Of a stretch of DNA of 44,443 nt, positions 23,953-33,461 are shown piece by piece (positions within the stretch are counted from its first letter, which is position 1; each line of letters starts with the position of its first letter). Where the stretch lies: the NCBI GenBank assembly GCA_017938485.1, contig JAGBBM010000114.1, forward strand, positions 1 to 44,443, read 5' to 3'. The notes under the pieces were generated by a model. That model did not search any database. It saw only the letters and a list, made by a program, of their open reading frames with translations, and was not told where the DNA came from. The stretch comes from Lachnospiraceae bacterium. Lineage in GTDB: Bacteria; Bacillota; Clostridia; Lachnospirales; Lachnospiraceae. The position numbers were made by a program, and so were the translations under genes.

Positions 23953-25371
23953 ATGAGAAAGACAAAGATAGTTTGTACTATGGGTCCGGCAACGGAAAAG
24001 GAAGAGGTCTTAAAGAGTTTAATAGAGGCGGGTATGGATGTAGCCAGACTTAACTTTTCTCATGGAACTCATGAGGAGCAGTTAAAAAGAATGGAGATGG
24101 TTAAGAAGGTTAGAAAGGAATGTGGTAAGCACATAGCTATTCTTCTTGACACAAAGGGTCCTGAGATAAGAACAGGTAACTTTGAGGGTGGTAAGGTAGA
24201 GATAGTGGCAGGTCAGACCTTTACCCTTACAACAAGAGATATATTAGGTGACAATACCATATCATCTATAACCTACAAGGATTTGTATAAGGACGTGGAG
24301 ATTGGCACTAAGATTCTTGTGGATGATGGACTTATAGAGATGGTGGTTAAGGGTATCAATGATGAGGACCTTATCTGTGAAGTTATCAACGGTGGATATA
24401 TATCCAATCACAAGGGTATAAATGTACCTAGCGTTCACCTCAATATGCCATACATGAGTCAGAAGGATGTGGATGACATATTGTTTGGTATTAAGCAGGA
24501 TGTAGATTTTATCGCTGCATCATTTGTTAGAAGTGCAAAGGATGTTCTTGAGATTAGACAGCTTCTCGATGAAAATGGCGGTAAGAACATCAACATCATA
24601 TCTAAGATTGAGAATGCAGAAGGCGTTAAGCACATAGATGATATTATATATGTTTCTGATGGAATTATGGTTGCCCGTGGTGATATGGGTGTTGAGATTC
24701 CAGGAGAGGAAGTACCAGTTATCCAGAAGATGATTATCAGAAAGGTATACAACGCAGGTAAGCAGGTCATCACAGCTACACAGATGCTTGATTCTATGAT
24801 GAAGAATCCTCGTCCAACCAGAGCGGAGACTACAGATGTTGCCAATGCAATCTACGATGGAACAAGTGCAATTATGCTTTCAGGAGAGACTGCAGCAGGC
24901 CTTTATCCTCTTGAGTCAGTACAGACTATGGTTAGAATTGCAGAAAGAACAGAAGAGGATATTAATTATCGAAACAGATTTTTCAACTATGAGAGACGTG
25001 CTAACCGCAATGTAACAGATGCTGTTTGCCATGCAACCTGTACAACTGCTATGGATTTAAATGCCAGCGCAATAGTAACAGTAACTAAGTCAGGAACTTC
25101 TGCTAGAAATATATCTAAGTATAGACCGGAGTGTCCTATCATTGCAGGAACTACCAGCGACAAGGTATGTAGACAGCTCAATATGTCCTGGGGTGTTGTA
25201 CCAGTACACCTTGATGAGAAGAACGAGATTTTCGAGCTCTTTGACCACGCGGTAGAGGTTGGTAAGAAGCAGGAACTCTTAAAAGAAGGGGAAACAGTAG
25301 TAGTAACAGCAGGTGTACCTCTTGGAGTATCAGGTAACACCAACATGATAAAGGTTCAGGTAGTGGAGTAA
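23953..25371 (+). CDS. pyk: Pyruvate kinase
   Basis: A 472-aa glycolytic enzyme converting PEP and ADP to pyruvate and ATP. Motifs are RKTKIVCTMGPAT at the N-terminus, RLNFSHGTHEEQ, LLDTKGPEIRTG, the active-site Lys in IISKIENAEGV, MVARGDMGVEIP and ATQMLDSM. It lacks the extra C-terminal PEP-utiliser-like domain found in some Firmicutes enzymes. The start has AGAGGAAGGA upstream. The HD-domain gene follows 3 bp after the stop, so the two are co-transcribed. Confidence 0.96.
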   Translation: MRKTKIVCTMGPATEKEEVLKSLIEAGMDVARLNFSHGTHEEQLKRMEMVKKVRKECGKHIAILLDTKGPEIRTGNFEGGKVEIVAGQTFTLTTRDILGDNTISSITYKDLYKDVEIGTKILVDDGLIEMVVKGINDEDLICEVINGGYISNHKGINVPSVHLNMPYMSQKDVDDILFGIKQDVDFIAASFVRSAKDVLEIRQLLDENGGKNINIISKIENAEGVKHIDDIIYVSDGIMVARGDMGVEIPGEEVPVIQKMIIRKVYNAGKQVITATQMLDSMMKNPRPTRAETTDVANAIYDGTSAIMLSGETAAGLYPLESVQTMVRIAERTEEDINYRNRFFNYERRANRNVTDAVCHATCTTAMDLNASAIVTVTKSGTSARNISKYRPECPIIAGTTSDKVCRQLNMSWGVVPVHLDEKNEIFELFDHAVEVGKKQELLKEGETVVVTAGVPLGVSGNTNMIKVQVVE

Positions 25372-25374
25372 TAT

Positions 25375-26037
25375 ATGATAATAACCTACGAAGATATTAA
25401 GAAGAACAGCACAATTAACACATATATAGAAAAGGCTGATGAGACACTTCTAGCCTTGGGATTTACAGAGCACAGCTTTCCTCATGTCTGTAAGGTTGCG
25501 GATATGGCTGGCAGGATTCTTACGGAGCTTGGTTTTGATGAACATACCATAGAGCTTGGTAAGATTGCAGGTTATATGCACGACATTGGCAATGTAGTAA
25601 ACCGTATAGACCATGCTCAAAGTGGTGCCATTATGGCTTTTAGAATCCTTGATAAGATGGGCGTGAATGATGAGGATATCGCAACCATTGTGTCTGCCAT
25701 AGGTAACCATGATGAGTCTACCGCATTTCCTGTAAATGTTGTGGCAGCAGCCCTCATCATAGCAGACAAGTCAGATGTTAGAGAATCAAGAGTTCGTTCT
25801 GCAGCAGATATAACAGCGGATATACACGACAGAGTTAATTATGCAGTTAAAAAGCAATATTTTGATATTGATACAGTAAACAAGCGTATGACCCTTTTCC
25901 TGGAGGTAGATACAGGGATTAGCGAGGTTATGGAATACTTTGAGATATTCCTTGGTCGTATGAAGCTGTGCAAAAAGGCAGCTAAAAAGCTTGGTTATGA
26001 GTATAAGCTCAACATCAATCATCAGGAGATGGCATAA
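25375..26037 (+). CDS. HD-domain phosphohydrolase
   Basis: A 220-aa HD-superfamily protein. Metal ligands are visible: His37 (FPHVCKVA), the HD pair His69-Asp70 (YMHDIGN) and His80, followed by GNHDES and an Asp in IIADKSDV. HD-domain proteins hydrolyse nucleotides or phosphodiesters; the substrate is not evident. It sits between pyk and hydG, with 3 and 26 bp spacing. It is not a GYP-type c-di-GMP phosphodiesterase by motif. A housekeeping nucleotide phosphatase role is the plainest guess. Confidence 0.85.
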   Translation: MIITYEDIKKNSTINTYIEKADETLLALGFTEHSFPHVCKVADMAGRILTELGFDEHTIELGKIAGYMHDIGNVVNRIDHAQSGAIMAFRILDKMGVNDEDIATIVSAIGNHDESTAFPVNVVAAALIIADKSDVRESRVRSAADITADIHDRVNYAVKKQYFDIDTVNKRMTLFLEVDTGISEVMEYFEIFLGRMKLCKKAAKKLGYEYKLNINHQEMA

Positions 26038-26063
26038 TACACTATAGAAAAGGGGACATTAAA

Positions 26064-27482
26064 ATGTACAATCCTAAATCATTAAAAGCTGAAGAGTTTA
26101 TAAGTGACGTGGAGATTCGAGATACACTGGCGTATGCAGATGCCAACAAGGATAATCTTGAACTTGTGGATGAGATACTTAAAAAGGCGGCTCTCAGAAA
26201 GGGGCTTAACCATCGTGAGGCATCAGTTCTTCTTGCCTGTGATAACAAGGAAAAGATTGAAGAGATGTATGCCCTTGCTGAGCAGATTAAGAAGGATTTT
26301 TATGGCAATCGTATAGTTATGTTTGCTCCGCTATATCTTTCAAATTACTGTATAAATGGATGTGTATATTGTCCTTATCACATCAAGAATAAGCATATAG
26401 CAAGAAAGAAGCTTACTCAGGAAGAGATAGTAAAAGAGGTTGTGGCTCTTCAGGATATGGGACACAAGAGACTTGCCCTTGAAGCAGGTGAAGATCCTAA
26501 GAACAATCCTATTGAATATATATTAGAGTGTATCAAAACCATATACAGCATCAAACACAAAAATGGTGCCATAAGAAGAGTCAATGTTAATATTGCAGCA
26601 ACCTCTGTGGAAGAGTATCGTATGCTTAAGGAAGCAGGTATCGGTACCTATATTCTTTTCCAAGAAACCTACAACAAGAAGAGCTATGAGGAGCTTCATC
26701 CTTATGGCCCAAAGAGTAACTATGCATATCACACTGAAGCCATGGATAGAGCTATGGAGGGTGGTATAGATGATGTAGGCTTAGGCGTATTATTTGGACT
26801 TGAACTTTACAGATATGAGTTTGCGGGACTTCTTATGCATGCGGAGCATCTTGAGGCAGTTCACGGAGTTGGCCCACATACCATAAGTGTGCCACGTCTT
26901 AAGAGAGCAGATGACATAGACCCAGATACCTTTGACAATGGTATAGATGATGAAACCTTTGCAAAGATATGTGCACTTATAAGAATCAGTGTGCCATACA
27001 CAGGTATGATTATATCTACCAGAGAAAGTCAGGCGGTTAGAGAAAAGGTTATTAAACTTGGAGTATCCCAGATAAGTGGAGCTTCAAGAACCAGCGTTGG
27101 TGGATACTGTGAACCAGAACCAGAGGAAGAAAATTCAGAGCAGTTTGACGTGAGTGACAAGCGTACCCTAGACGAGGTGGTTAAATGGCTTATGGAGATG
27201 GGATATATTCCAAGCTTTTGTACAGCCTGCTATAGAGAGGGAAGAACAGGAGACAGATTTATGAGTCTTTGCAAGTCTGGACAGATACAGAACTGCTGCC
27301 ATCCTAACGCCCTTATGACCCTTAAGGAATATCTTATAGACTATGCTTCTGAGGATACAAAGGCTATTGGAGAAGCACTTATAGAAGCAGAACTCAACAA
27401 TATCCCTAAGGAAAAGGTAAGAGAGATATGTAAGGAAAATCTGGCTAAGATTGAAAAAGGAATTAGGGATTTTAGATTTTAG
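26064..27482 (+). CDS. hydG: [FeFe]-hydrogenase maturase HydG (tyrosine lyase)
   Basis: A 472-aa radical SAM enzyme that cleaves tyrosine to give the CO and CN ligands of the hydrogenase H-cluster. The SAM cluster motif is CINGCVYC (Cys96/100/103), followed by the typical Y..HIKNK region. The C-terminal auxiliary cluster is visible in FCTACYREGRTG and CKSGQIQNCCHPNA. These features separate HydG from ThiH. AAAAGGGGACA precedes the ATG. It works with HydF, encoded 1.9 kb downstream; hydE and the hydrogenase are not in the window. Confidence 0.95.
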   Translation: MYNPKSLKAEEFISDVEIRDTLAYADANKDNLELVDEILKKAALRKGLNHREASVLLACDNKEKIEEMYALAEQIKKDFYGNRIVMFAPLYLSNYCINGCVYCPYHIKNKHIARKKLTQEEIVKEVVALQDMGHKRLALEAGEDPKNNPIEYILECIKTIYSIKHKNGAIRRVNVNIAATSVEEYRMLKEAGIGTYILFQETYNKKSYEELHPYGPKSNYAYHTEAMDRAMEGGIDDVGLGVLFGLELYRYEFAGLLMHAEHLEAVHGVGPHTISVPRLKRADDIDPDTFDNGIDDETFAKICALIRISVPYTGMIISTRESQAVREKVIKLGVSQISGASRTSVGGYCEPEPEEENSEQFDVSDKRTLDEVVKWLMEMGYIPSFCTACYREGRTGDRFMSLCKSGQIQNCCHPNALMTLKEYLIDYASEDTKAIGEALIEAELNNIPKEKVREICKENLAKIEKGIRDFRF

Positions 27483-27503
27483 ACAATCGTCGCATTTATC
27501 TGA

Positions 27504-27532
27504 TTGTCAAAAAAACTAATATGTGATACTAT
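27504..27532 (+). promoter_or_regulatory. Weak candidate promoter
   Basis: TTGTCA (27504-27509), 17 bp, TACTAT (27527-27532). TTGTCA lies in the right arm of a GACAATC/GATTGTC dyad just after the hydG stop. Confidence 0.3.
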
Positions 27533-27587
27533 CAAAAAAGAGAGTAATGATATTACTTATATAATGTATTGATTAGGAGGAACTCAT

Positions 27588-28019
27588 ATGAGCGAAAAGG
27601 AAAAGGACTTAATCGAAGAAGTAGAAGACGATGTTGAAACTGATGAGCGTGGATACCAAAAACACAAATTCTCATTATTTGATTCAGCTATCGAGATTTT
27701 GCTTGTGATTTTTATAGTTGCATTTGTGGGATATAGAGTATTTGATTTCTTTTTTTTGTATCCAGATGGAACAGATATGGAAACTATTGTAAGATACATA
27801 TTTGCTCTTCTTGTTGATGTACTTCCAGCAGTATGTCTTATCGCAATCTTAGAGTTACATGAGAAGATAGATAAGATGTCATTTAACAATGAGCTTACTG
27901 CAGAGTATATGGCAAGATATCAGAGTGATTTACTTGAGAGAATTGACGATATAGAGGACATTCTTATCGAGGATATCGATGATGATGACGACGAGGAAGA
28001 AGAGAAAGTAACAGAATAG
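27588..28019 (+). CDS. Two-helix membrane protein with acidic ends
   Basis: A 143-aa protein. It has an acidic N-terminus (EKDLIEEVEDDVETDE), two hydrophobic helices (about residues 34-54 and 66-89), a short helical segment and a strongly acidic C-terminus (DIDDDDDEEEEK). TTAGGAGG precedes the ATG. It lies between hydG and hydF but shares no recognisable feature with the maturation pathway and is followed by its own terminator. Function unknown. Confidence 0.75.
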   Translation: MSEKEKDLIEEVEDDVETDERGYQKHKFSLFDSAIEILLVIFIVAFVGYRVFDFFFLYPDGTDMETIVRYIFALLVDVLPAVCLIAILELHEKIDKMSFNNELTAEYMARYQSDLLERIDDIEDILIEDIDDDDDEEEEKVTE

Positions 28020-28028
28020 TGATTATAT

Positions 28029-28076
28029 AAAAGGGACTTTTGCAAGAGATATATTTTGCATAGGTTCCTTTTGTGT
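28029..28076 (+). terminator. Intrinsic terminator
   Basis: AAAGGGAC pairs with GTTCCTTT (with G-U pairs), with an inner TGCAA/TTGCA stem, ending in TTTTGTG. Confidence 0.65.
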
Positions 28077-28120
28077 TATAATTAACCTAGTGCTTTGTAG
28101 GTGATGGGGGTGAGCTGACG

Positions 28121-29332
28121 TTGTATAATTTTTTATTGTTATTATTGGAACTGATTTTTGGATTATTTTCCATGGGGAATTCTTATGAATATAATGATAG
28201 TTCTGATTATAGTTCCAACAACCAACAGGTTGTGGAGGTCTTTGAAGAGGAAAAGCCAGCTATGGTTATGGCTATGCTCTTAGGAGATACGAAAGATTAT
28301 AGTATCGCCAACACATACCATATAGATTATTTGTCAAATGGGGTTGTGGGACAGGTGGGAGTTCCTATATGTGTTAGCTCGTCTGGAAATGGTATAGACG
28401 ACGATGACAACCTCACACTTGTATTTGTATATGATGAAGATAAACTTGATTGTGATGAGACAGAACTAGGAATACTTTGGTATAATGAAGAAGCAAACTG
28501 GTATGATACTTTGATAAATTATGAAGCTGATTATGAGAATAATCAGATAATTGTTCCTGTGAAAAATGAAGGGACATATATACTTGAAAATATGACAACT
28601 TGGGTTGCAGTTTGGGATGGAACATATGTGTATGAGGACACTATGATGGAACCAGATGCTGATTGGCACAATGAATTCTATACAGATGATATTGAGAAAC
28701 TTGCAGATACAAGTATATATGATGAGTCTGGCGAGTACCACATTTACACTATAGAGGAGCTTGCGGGACTTGTTAAGCTTGTAAATGAGGGTAGAAGTTT
28801 TGAAGGATGTAGTATCTATCTCGAAAATGATTTGGATTTGGCGGGATATCAATGGGCCCCTATAGGTTGGTATCACCCTGCCAATGACGGATATTTGTGG
28901 AAGGATTTTCCTTTTGCGGCTAAGTTTTATGGCAATGGACATATAATATACAATCTTACCCTTGATTATCCTGAGGGCTCAGATATAGCACTTTTTGGAA
29001 GGACAGTTCATGGTTTTGAGGTCCATGACCTAGGTCTTGTGGATTGCTATATTCAGGGGAATTATTGTGTTGGAGCCTTTTTGGGAGATAATATTAATCC
29101 GGGAGAAACCTATGATATTACAAATTGTTTTGTTACTGGAACCATAACTGGTTTATCGGATGAAGGTGTGTTTGTTGGTTCGAGTACCTATATTAAGATA
29201 AAAGATTGTTATGCTTATGTAAATAATGGAGAAGAAATTTTGGCGGCAGGTGATTTACGAGGAGGGGAAATTGTAGATTGTCATGTGAATGACGAGGAAG
29301 CATATGAATCATTAGCGCCATATCTTCAGTAA
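28121..29332 (+). CDS. Secreted surface protein with GLUG-like repeats
   Basis: A 403-aa protein with a probable TTG start at 28121, 8 bp after GGGGGTG. It opens with a hydrophobic stretch of about 17 residues (signal peptide or anchor). A middle beta-rich region (about residues 50-170) is followed by a C-terminal part resembling GLUG-type adhesin repeats: an IYTIEELAGLVKLVN segment, NDLDLAGYQWAPIG, FYGNGHIIYNLTL and later ITNCFVTGTITG, with aromatic and Asp/Gly spacing. No sortase motif is seen. Function beyond a surface location is unknown. It ends 11 bp before hydF and may be co-transcribed with it. Confidence 0.7.
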   Translation: MYNFLLLLLELIFGLFSMGNSYEYNDSSDYSSNNQQVVEVFEEEKPAMVMAMLLGDTKDYSIANTYHIDYLSNGVVGQVGVPICVSSSGNGIDDDDNLTLVFVYDEDKLDCDETELGILWYNEEANWYDTLINYEADYENNQIIVPVKNEGTYILENMTTWVAVWDGTYVYEDTMMEPDADWHNEFYTDDIEKLADTSIYDESGEYHIYTIEELAGLVKLVNEGRSFEGCSIYLENDLDLAGYQWAPIGWYHPANDGYLWKDFPFAAKFYGNGHIIYNLTLDYPEGSDIALFGRTVHGFEVHDLGLVDCYIQGNYCVGAFLGDNINPGETYDITNCFVTGTITGLSDEGVFVGSSTYIKIKDCYAYVNNGEEILAAGDLRGGEIVDCHVNDEEAYESLAPYLQ

Positions 29333-29343
29333 GGAGGTTTACT

Positions 29344-30528
29344 ATGAACACTACACCAGCGGGAAATAGAATACATATAGGTTTTTTTGGCAGAAGAAAT
29401 GCAGGTAAATCCAGTGTGGTTAACGCGGTGACAGGACAGGAGCTCTCTGTGGTTTCAGATGTGAAGGGAACTACTACAGACCCAGTAACCAAGGCTATGG
29501 AACTTCTGCCTATGGGTCCTGTGCTTATTATAGATACACCAGGTTTTGACGATGAGGGTAGTCTAGGCGAGCTTCGCGTCAGAAAAACTAAGCAGATACT
29601 CAACAAGACAGATGTGGCAATTTTAGTTGTGGATGCAACAGAAGGTCTTTCCGCAGTGGATGAGGAACTAATCAGGATATTTAAGGAAAAGAAGCTTAAC
29701 TATATCATTGTCTACAACAAGTGTGACCTTATAGATGTAAAGACTATGATTAAGCTATCCTCAGAAGAAAATGCAGTTTTGGTCAGTGCCACCGACAGAA
29801 AAAATATTGACCAGTTAAAGGAAAAAATCAGCCTTATGGCGGATGTTGGTGAAGAAAGATTCTTGGTAAGAGATTTGGTGAAAGCAAAGGATATAGTGGT
29901 ACTTGTTACACCTATAGATGCTTCCGCCCCTAAGGGTAGACTTATTCTTCCTCAGCAACAGGTTATAAGAGATTTGCTTGAGGCAGATGCAGTTACAGTA
30001 GTTATTAAGGAAAATGAGGTGGCGGATACCCTTGCTATGCTTGGGAAGAAACCTCGTATGGTTATAACTGATAGTCAGGCATTTAAGATAGTGGCGGAGA
30101 GTACACCAAAGGATATACCCCTTACTTCCTTTTCTATACTTATGGCTAGGTACAAAGGCTTCCTTGACACAGCTGTAAATGGAGCTATGTCTATAGATAT
30201 GCTAGAAGAAGGAGATAAGATTCTCATAAGTGAGGGATGCACTCACCACAGACAATGTGAGGATATAGGAACTGTGAAGCTTCCAAGATGGTTGGAAACT
30301 TACACTGGCAAGAAATTCAGCTATGAATTTACTTCCGGGGGAACCTTCCCAGAGGATTTGTCACCGTACAAAGTCATTATTCACTGTGGAGGATGTACAC
30401 TTACAGAAAGAGAACTTACCTACCGCATGAAGTGTGCCGTAGACCAGGGAGTACCATTTACAAATTATGGTACAGTTATTGCACTTACTCAGGGGATACT
30501 TGCCAGGTCAGTGGAAATGTTTAGATAA
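29344..30528 (+). CDS. hydF: [FeFe]-hydrogenase maturation GTPase HydF
   Basis: A 394-aa scaffold protein that assembles and delivers the 2Fe subcluster to the hydrogenase. The N-terminal GTPase domain has G1 GRRNAGKSS (16-24), G2/G3 with TTTDPV and DTPGFDD, and G4 YNKCD. The C-terminal cluster-binding residues are CTH (Cys299, His301) and HCGGC (His347, Cys348, Cys351), matching the CxH...HCxxC pattern of HydF. AAGGAGG precedes the ATG. The presence of hydG and hydF implies an active [FeFe]-hydrogenase elsewhere in the genome. Confidence 0.95.
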   Translation: MNTTPAGNRIHIGFFGRRNAGKSSVVNAVTGQELSVVSDVKGTTTDPVTKAMELLPMGPVLIIDTPGFDDEGSLGELRVRKTKQILNKTDVAILVVDATEGLSAVDEELIRIFKEKKLNYIIVYNKCDLIDVKTMIKLSSEENAVLVSATDRKNIDQLKEKISLMADVGEERFLVRDLVKAKDIVVLVTPIDASAPKGRLILPQQQVIRDLLEADAVTVVIKENEVADTLAMLGKKPRMVITDSQAFKIVAESTPKDIPLTSFSILMARYKGFLDTAVNGAMSIDMLEEGDKILISEGCTHHRQCEDIGTVKLPRWLETYTGKKFSYEFTSGGTFPEDLSPYKVIIHCGGCTLTERELTYRMKCAVDQGVPFTNYGTVIALTQGILARSVEMFR

Positions 30529-30557
30529 TATAATTTTTAGAGGAGGTTATAAGTGTA

Positions 30558-33263
30558 ATGAAGATTAAAAGAACATTAAAGAAAGGAATATGCTATGTGG
30601 CAACCTTTGCTATGGTGCTTGCCATGTCTCTTGGTATGGGAACTATAGATGCAAAGGCGGGTGGGGCTAGAACCATTTCCATTAACGGGTATGCCCTAAC
30701 TGTATCCGAGTCTTCGCCTACCGCCTACTATTTAAATGGTGGAAGTGCAGGAAGTGAATCAAATTATAATGCTAAGCTTGAGTATGATGCAGACGAAAGT
30801 ATTCTTACGTTAAATGGATTAGATATAATCTTAAATACTACTACAAACAAAAATGGTATAGACGTAAGTGATTTATCTGCTAATGATTTTAAGATAGTAC
30901 TTGAAGGAGATAACAAGATTACAGATGTGGTAAGTAATAGTAGCTATTTCTTTTTTTATACACCATACTCTGATGTTACTATAGGTGGAGATGGTACGTT
31001 AACTATTATTGATAATGAATTTGGGATTTCTAAAGGAGTTAATGTAGATAGTTTGTATATAACTGACAGTGCTACTATGGTTATTGACATAGCTCAAGCT
31101 AAAAACTATTCATGTGTAATAAATGCAGGTAATGGATTTAAGATGGATGGTTCATCATTTTTAAAGATTACAGTAGATGATTCTTCTAATGATTGTTATG
31201 GTATTTATGTATCAGGTGCTAATAAGGAGTGTGCTGTTACCGACAGTGCTAGCATAGATATAGATATATTGGATGCAAATTCTCTTAATTCCAATCAGAC
31301 TGCAAGAGGAATATATACAAATAGTAGTGTAGAACTTAGCACAACTGGTTCTGTTTCTATAGATTTGGCACAATATAATATGTACGGTATTGAAGCTGCT
31401 AGCGTAGACATATCTAACGTAGACCTAGATATCAATTTATATGATACATCAAATCAGTCAAAGGGAATATATTCAACCGGGGATATGACTGTGGAAGATG
31501 CAGATGTATCTATTACATCCAGTCTTGTAACATCATCGAGTACAGGTTACGGAATAACTGGATATGAATACGGTGTGGATGTAAAAAGTATTACTATGGC
31601 AGGTGATTCTACGCTTGATGTCACTTTAGGGGATGCTAATGAAGTTTACGGTGTTAGAGCCACGAATGCATCAGCTATAAAAGATAATTCCGGTATAACT
31701 GTGAAAACTGGTGATGCTCAGTATCAGTTCTACGGTGTATATGTAAACGCCAATATGAATATGGATAATAACGCAATCATTGAAGTGGATGGAGGAACAG
31801 GAAGTCCGGCATATGGTGTATATGCGAATGCACTTTTTATGAATGATAATAGTGTTGTCGAGACTGAGATTTCTGGACATGGGGTTAAGGCTTGCGGTGT
31901 GTATGCAAGCAATCTGGAGATGTATGGAGATTCTACTATGTCAAATAGTGTGGATGGAGACTCGGCTGATATTGCATTTGGTGCAGAGACATCTAATTGC
32001 ATAATGGTTGATAATACAAGTTATACCGCAGAAGTGAGTGGAGCGAAGCAGCTATGTTCTGGTATGACAACCAGCAACTTTACTATGGCGGGGAATGCGA
32101 AGTATTGTGTAACAGCTGGAGATATAATTGATGTAACAAAAACAGGTTCCTTGTCAACAGGTTTATTGGTTTCAGCTTCAGGCACTGCAACAGTGCTGGG
32201 AAATTCCGATATGGATGTGACCTCAGGAACCGGTGAGGTAGGTTATGGTATATGTTTACAGGCAGGTACAATGACAGTCGGTGGTGATGCTACCATAGAG
32301 GTTACCAGTGATATGAATGCCTTTGATAAGATGCCAACCTTAGATACAGTTTTAGATTTTATGGTTAAAGCTGGTACTTCAGACACTACCGCTACAAGAC
32401 AAAGCGAAGCTGCTAAGCAGAGCCTAACTACATATAATGACAATTCATATGTCTTAATTCGCCCAATAGATGTTATATCAACTATAGCAGTGAAAGATAT
32501 TGATACACCAGTTGCCTTTGGGGAGTTTGATGCAACTGGAAGCTCTGCAACAACAGGAATTAAGTCAGTATCTGTGGTATGGACTCTTAATGGGGAAACT
32601 AAGCAAAATGTTGAGGCTGATACAGAGTATATTTTAACGGTGACAGCATATCCGGAAGATGCATATGGATTTTCACCTACAACCGTAGTAACACTAGATA
32701 ATAATCCTTCTATTTCAGCACAAACAACTACCATCAACGAGGATGGATCTATTACTGCAACTTATAAGGTGACTTCGAAAGATGCCAAGCTTATAACCAT
32801 TGACAATCCTTCAGATATTACAGGAGTGAAAAATGGCACTGCTCTTGCAAACATTACCTTGCCTGGAAAGGTGAATATAGAAACAGCTACTGGTGATATG
32901 GAAGCAAGTGTTGTTTGGGATAAGGATAATATTTATCAGGGAAGCTATAATCCGGATTCTAAGGAAGCCCAGACCTTTACCTTAAAGGGTGTGGTTGCCT
33001 TACCGGAAGGCGTTGATGCAAATGGAATTGTGCTTGCAGCGTACCTTAAGGTTAATGTGTCTGCAGGAGAACAGAGTACAACATCCACTTCAACTGAGGA
33101 TGATAGTGCAACTGATACTACTGTAACAACAGAAAATAAAACTGATAACACAGATGGAAGTGTCAACACAGGTGACAACTCACCTATAGGAATTATGTTA
33201 TTGCTTCTTGGTATTACATGTGTTGGTATGGCAGTTGTAGGTAAGAAAAATAAGGAATTATAA
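30558..33263 (+). CDS. Large secreted repeat-containing surface protein with C-terminal anchor
   Basis: A 901-aa protein with a clear signal peptide (basic start, hydrophobic core, AKA near residue 33). Residues about 100-590 are a repetitive, probably beta-helical region rich in Asp, Ser, Thr and Asn; short motifs such as YGIYVS, YGVYVNA, YGVYANA and CGVYASN recur every 35-50 residues. The region from about 640 to 845 looks like two Ig-like modules. A Thr/Ser-rich wall-spanning stretch follows, then NTGDNSP, a hydrophobic helix and the basic tail KKNKEL, the layout of a cell-wall sorting signal although no canonical LPXTG is present. AGGAGG lies 11 bp before ATG 30558. Likely an adhesin-like protein; ligand unknown. 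Confidence 0.8.
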   Translation: MKIKRTLKKGICYVATFAMVLAMSLGMGTIDAKAGGARTISINGYALTVSESSPTAYYLNGGSAGSESNYNAKLEYDADESILTLNGLDIILNTTTNKNGIDVSDLSANDFKIVLEGDNKITDVVSNSSYFFFYTPYSDVTIGGDGTLTIIDNEFGISKGVNVDSLYITDSATMVIDIAQAKNYSCVINAGNGFKMDGSSFLKITVDDSSNDCYGIYVSGANKECAVTDSASIDIDILDANSLNSNQTARGIYTNSSVELSTTGSVSIDLAQYNMYGIEAASVDISNVDLDINLYDTSNQSKGIYSTGDMTVEDADVSITSSLVTSSSTGYGITGYEYGVDVKSITMAGDSTLDVTLGDANEVYGVRATNASAIKDNSGITVKTGDAQYQFYGVYVNANMNMDNNAIIEVDGGTGSPAYGVYANALFMNDNSVVETEISGHGVKACGVYASNLEMYGDSTMSNSVDGDSADIAFGAETSNCIMVDNTSYTAEVSGAKQLCSGMTTSNFTMAGNAKYCVTAGDIIDVTKTGSLSTGLLVSASGTATVLGNSDMDVTSGTGEVGYGICLQAGTMTVGGDATIEVTSDMNAFDKMPTLDTVLDFMVKAGTSDTTATRQSEAAKQSLTTYNDNSYVLIRPIDVISTIAVKDIDTPVAFGEFDATGSSATTGIKSVSVVWTLNGETKQNVEADTEYILTVTAYPEDAYGFSPTTVVTLDNNPSISAQTTTINEDGSITATYKVTSKDAKLITIDNPSDITGVKNGTALANITLPGKVNIETATGDMEASVVWDKDNIYQGSYNPDSKEAQTFTLKGVVALPEGVDANGIVLAAYLKVNVSAGEQSTTSTSTEDDSATDTTVTTENKTDNTDGSVNTGDNSPIGIMLLLLGITCVGMAVVGKKNKEL

Positions 33264-33286
33264 TTTAATACAGAAATTTAGCAGAT

Positions 33287-33349
33287 AAAAAGAGGCTGAT
33301 TCCTCAACGGATGTATTTAAAACATATGTTGAGGTATCGGTCTTTTTTG
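33287..33349 (+). terminator. Intrinsic terminator before the pst operon
   Basis: A long stem: AGAGGCTGATTCCTCAAC pairs with GTTGAGGTATCGGTCTTT (one mismatch and G-U pairs), followed by T6. Confidence 0.8.
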
Positions 33350-33461
33350 CTATTTAACATATATTTTACAATATCGTGATAACACATTTTACGTTCCCTG
33401 AATATACTTTCATTTGTAACGAAGAATAAGAAAGATAAAAAGAAAAAGGAGAACGATTAGA

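Noticed and set aside
23865-24053. A 62-codon frame overlapping the pyk start
   Set aside because: It is in another frame over the pyk N-terminus and lacks a ribosome site.
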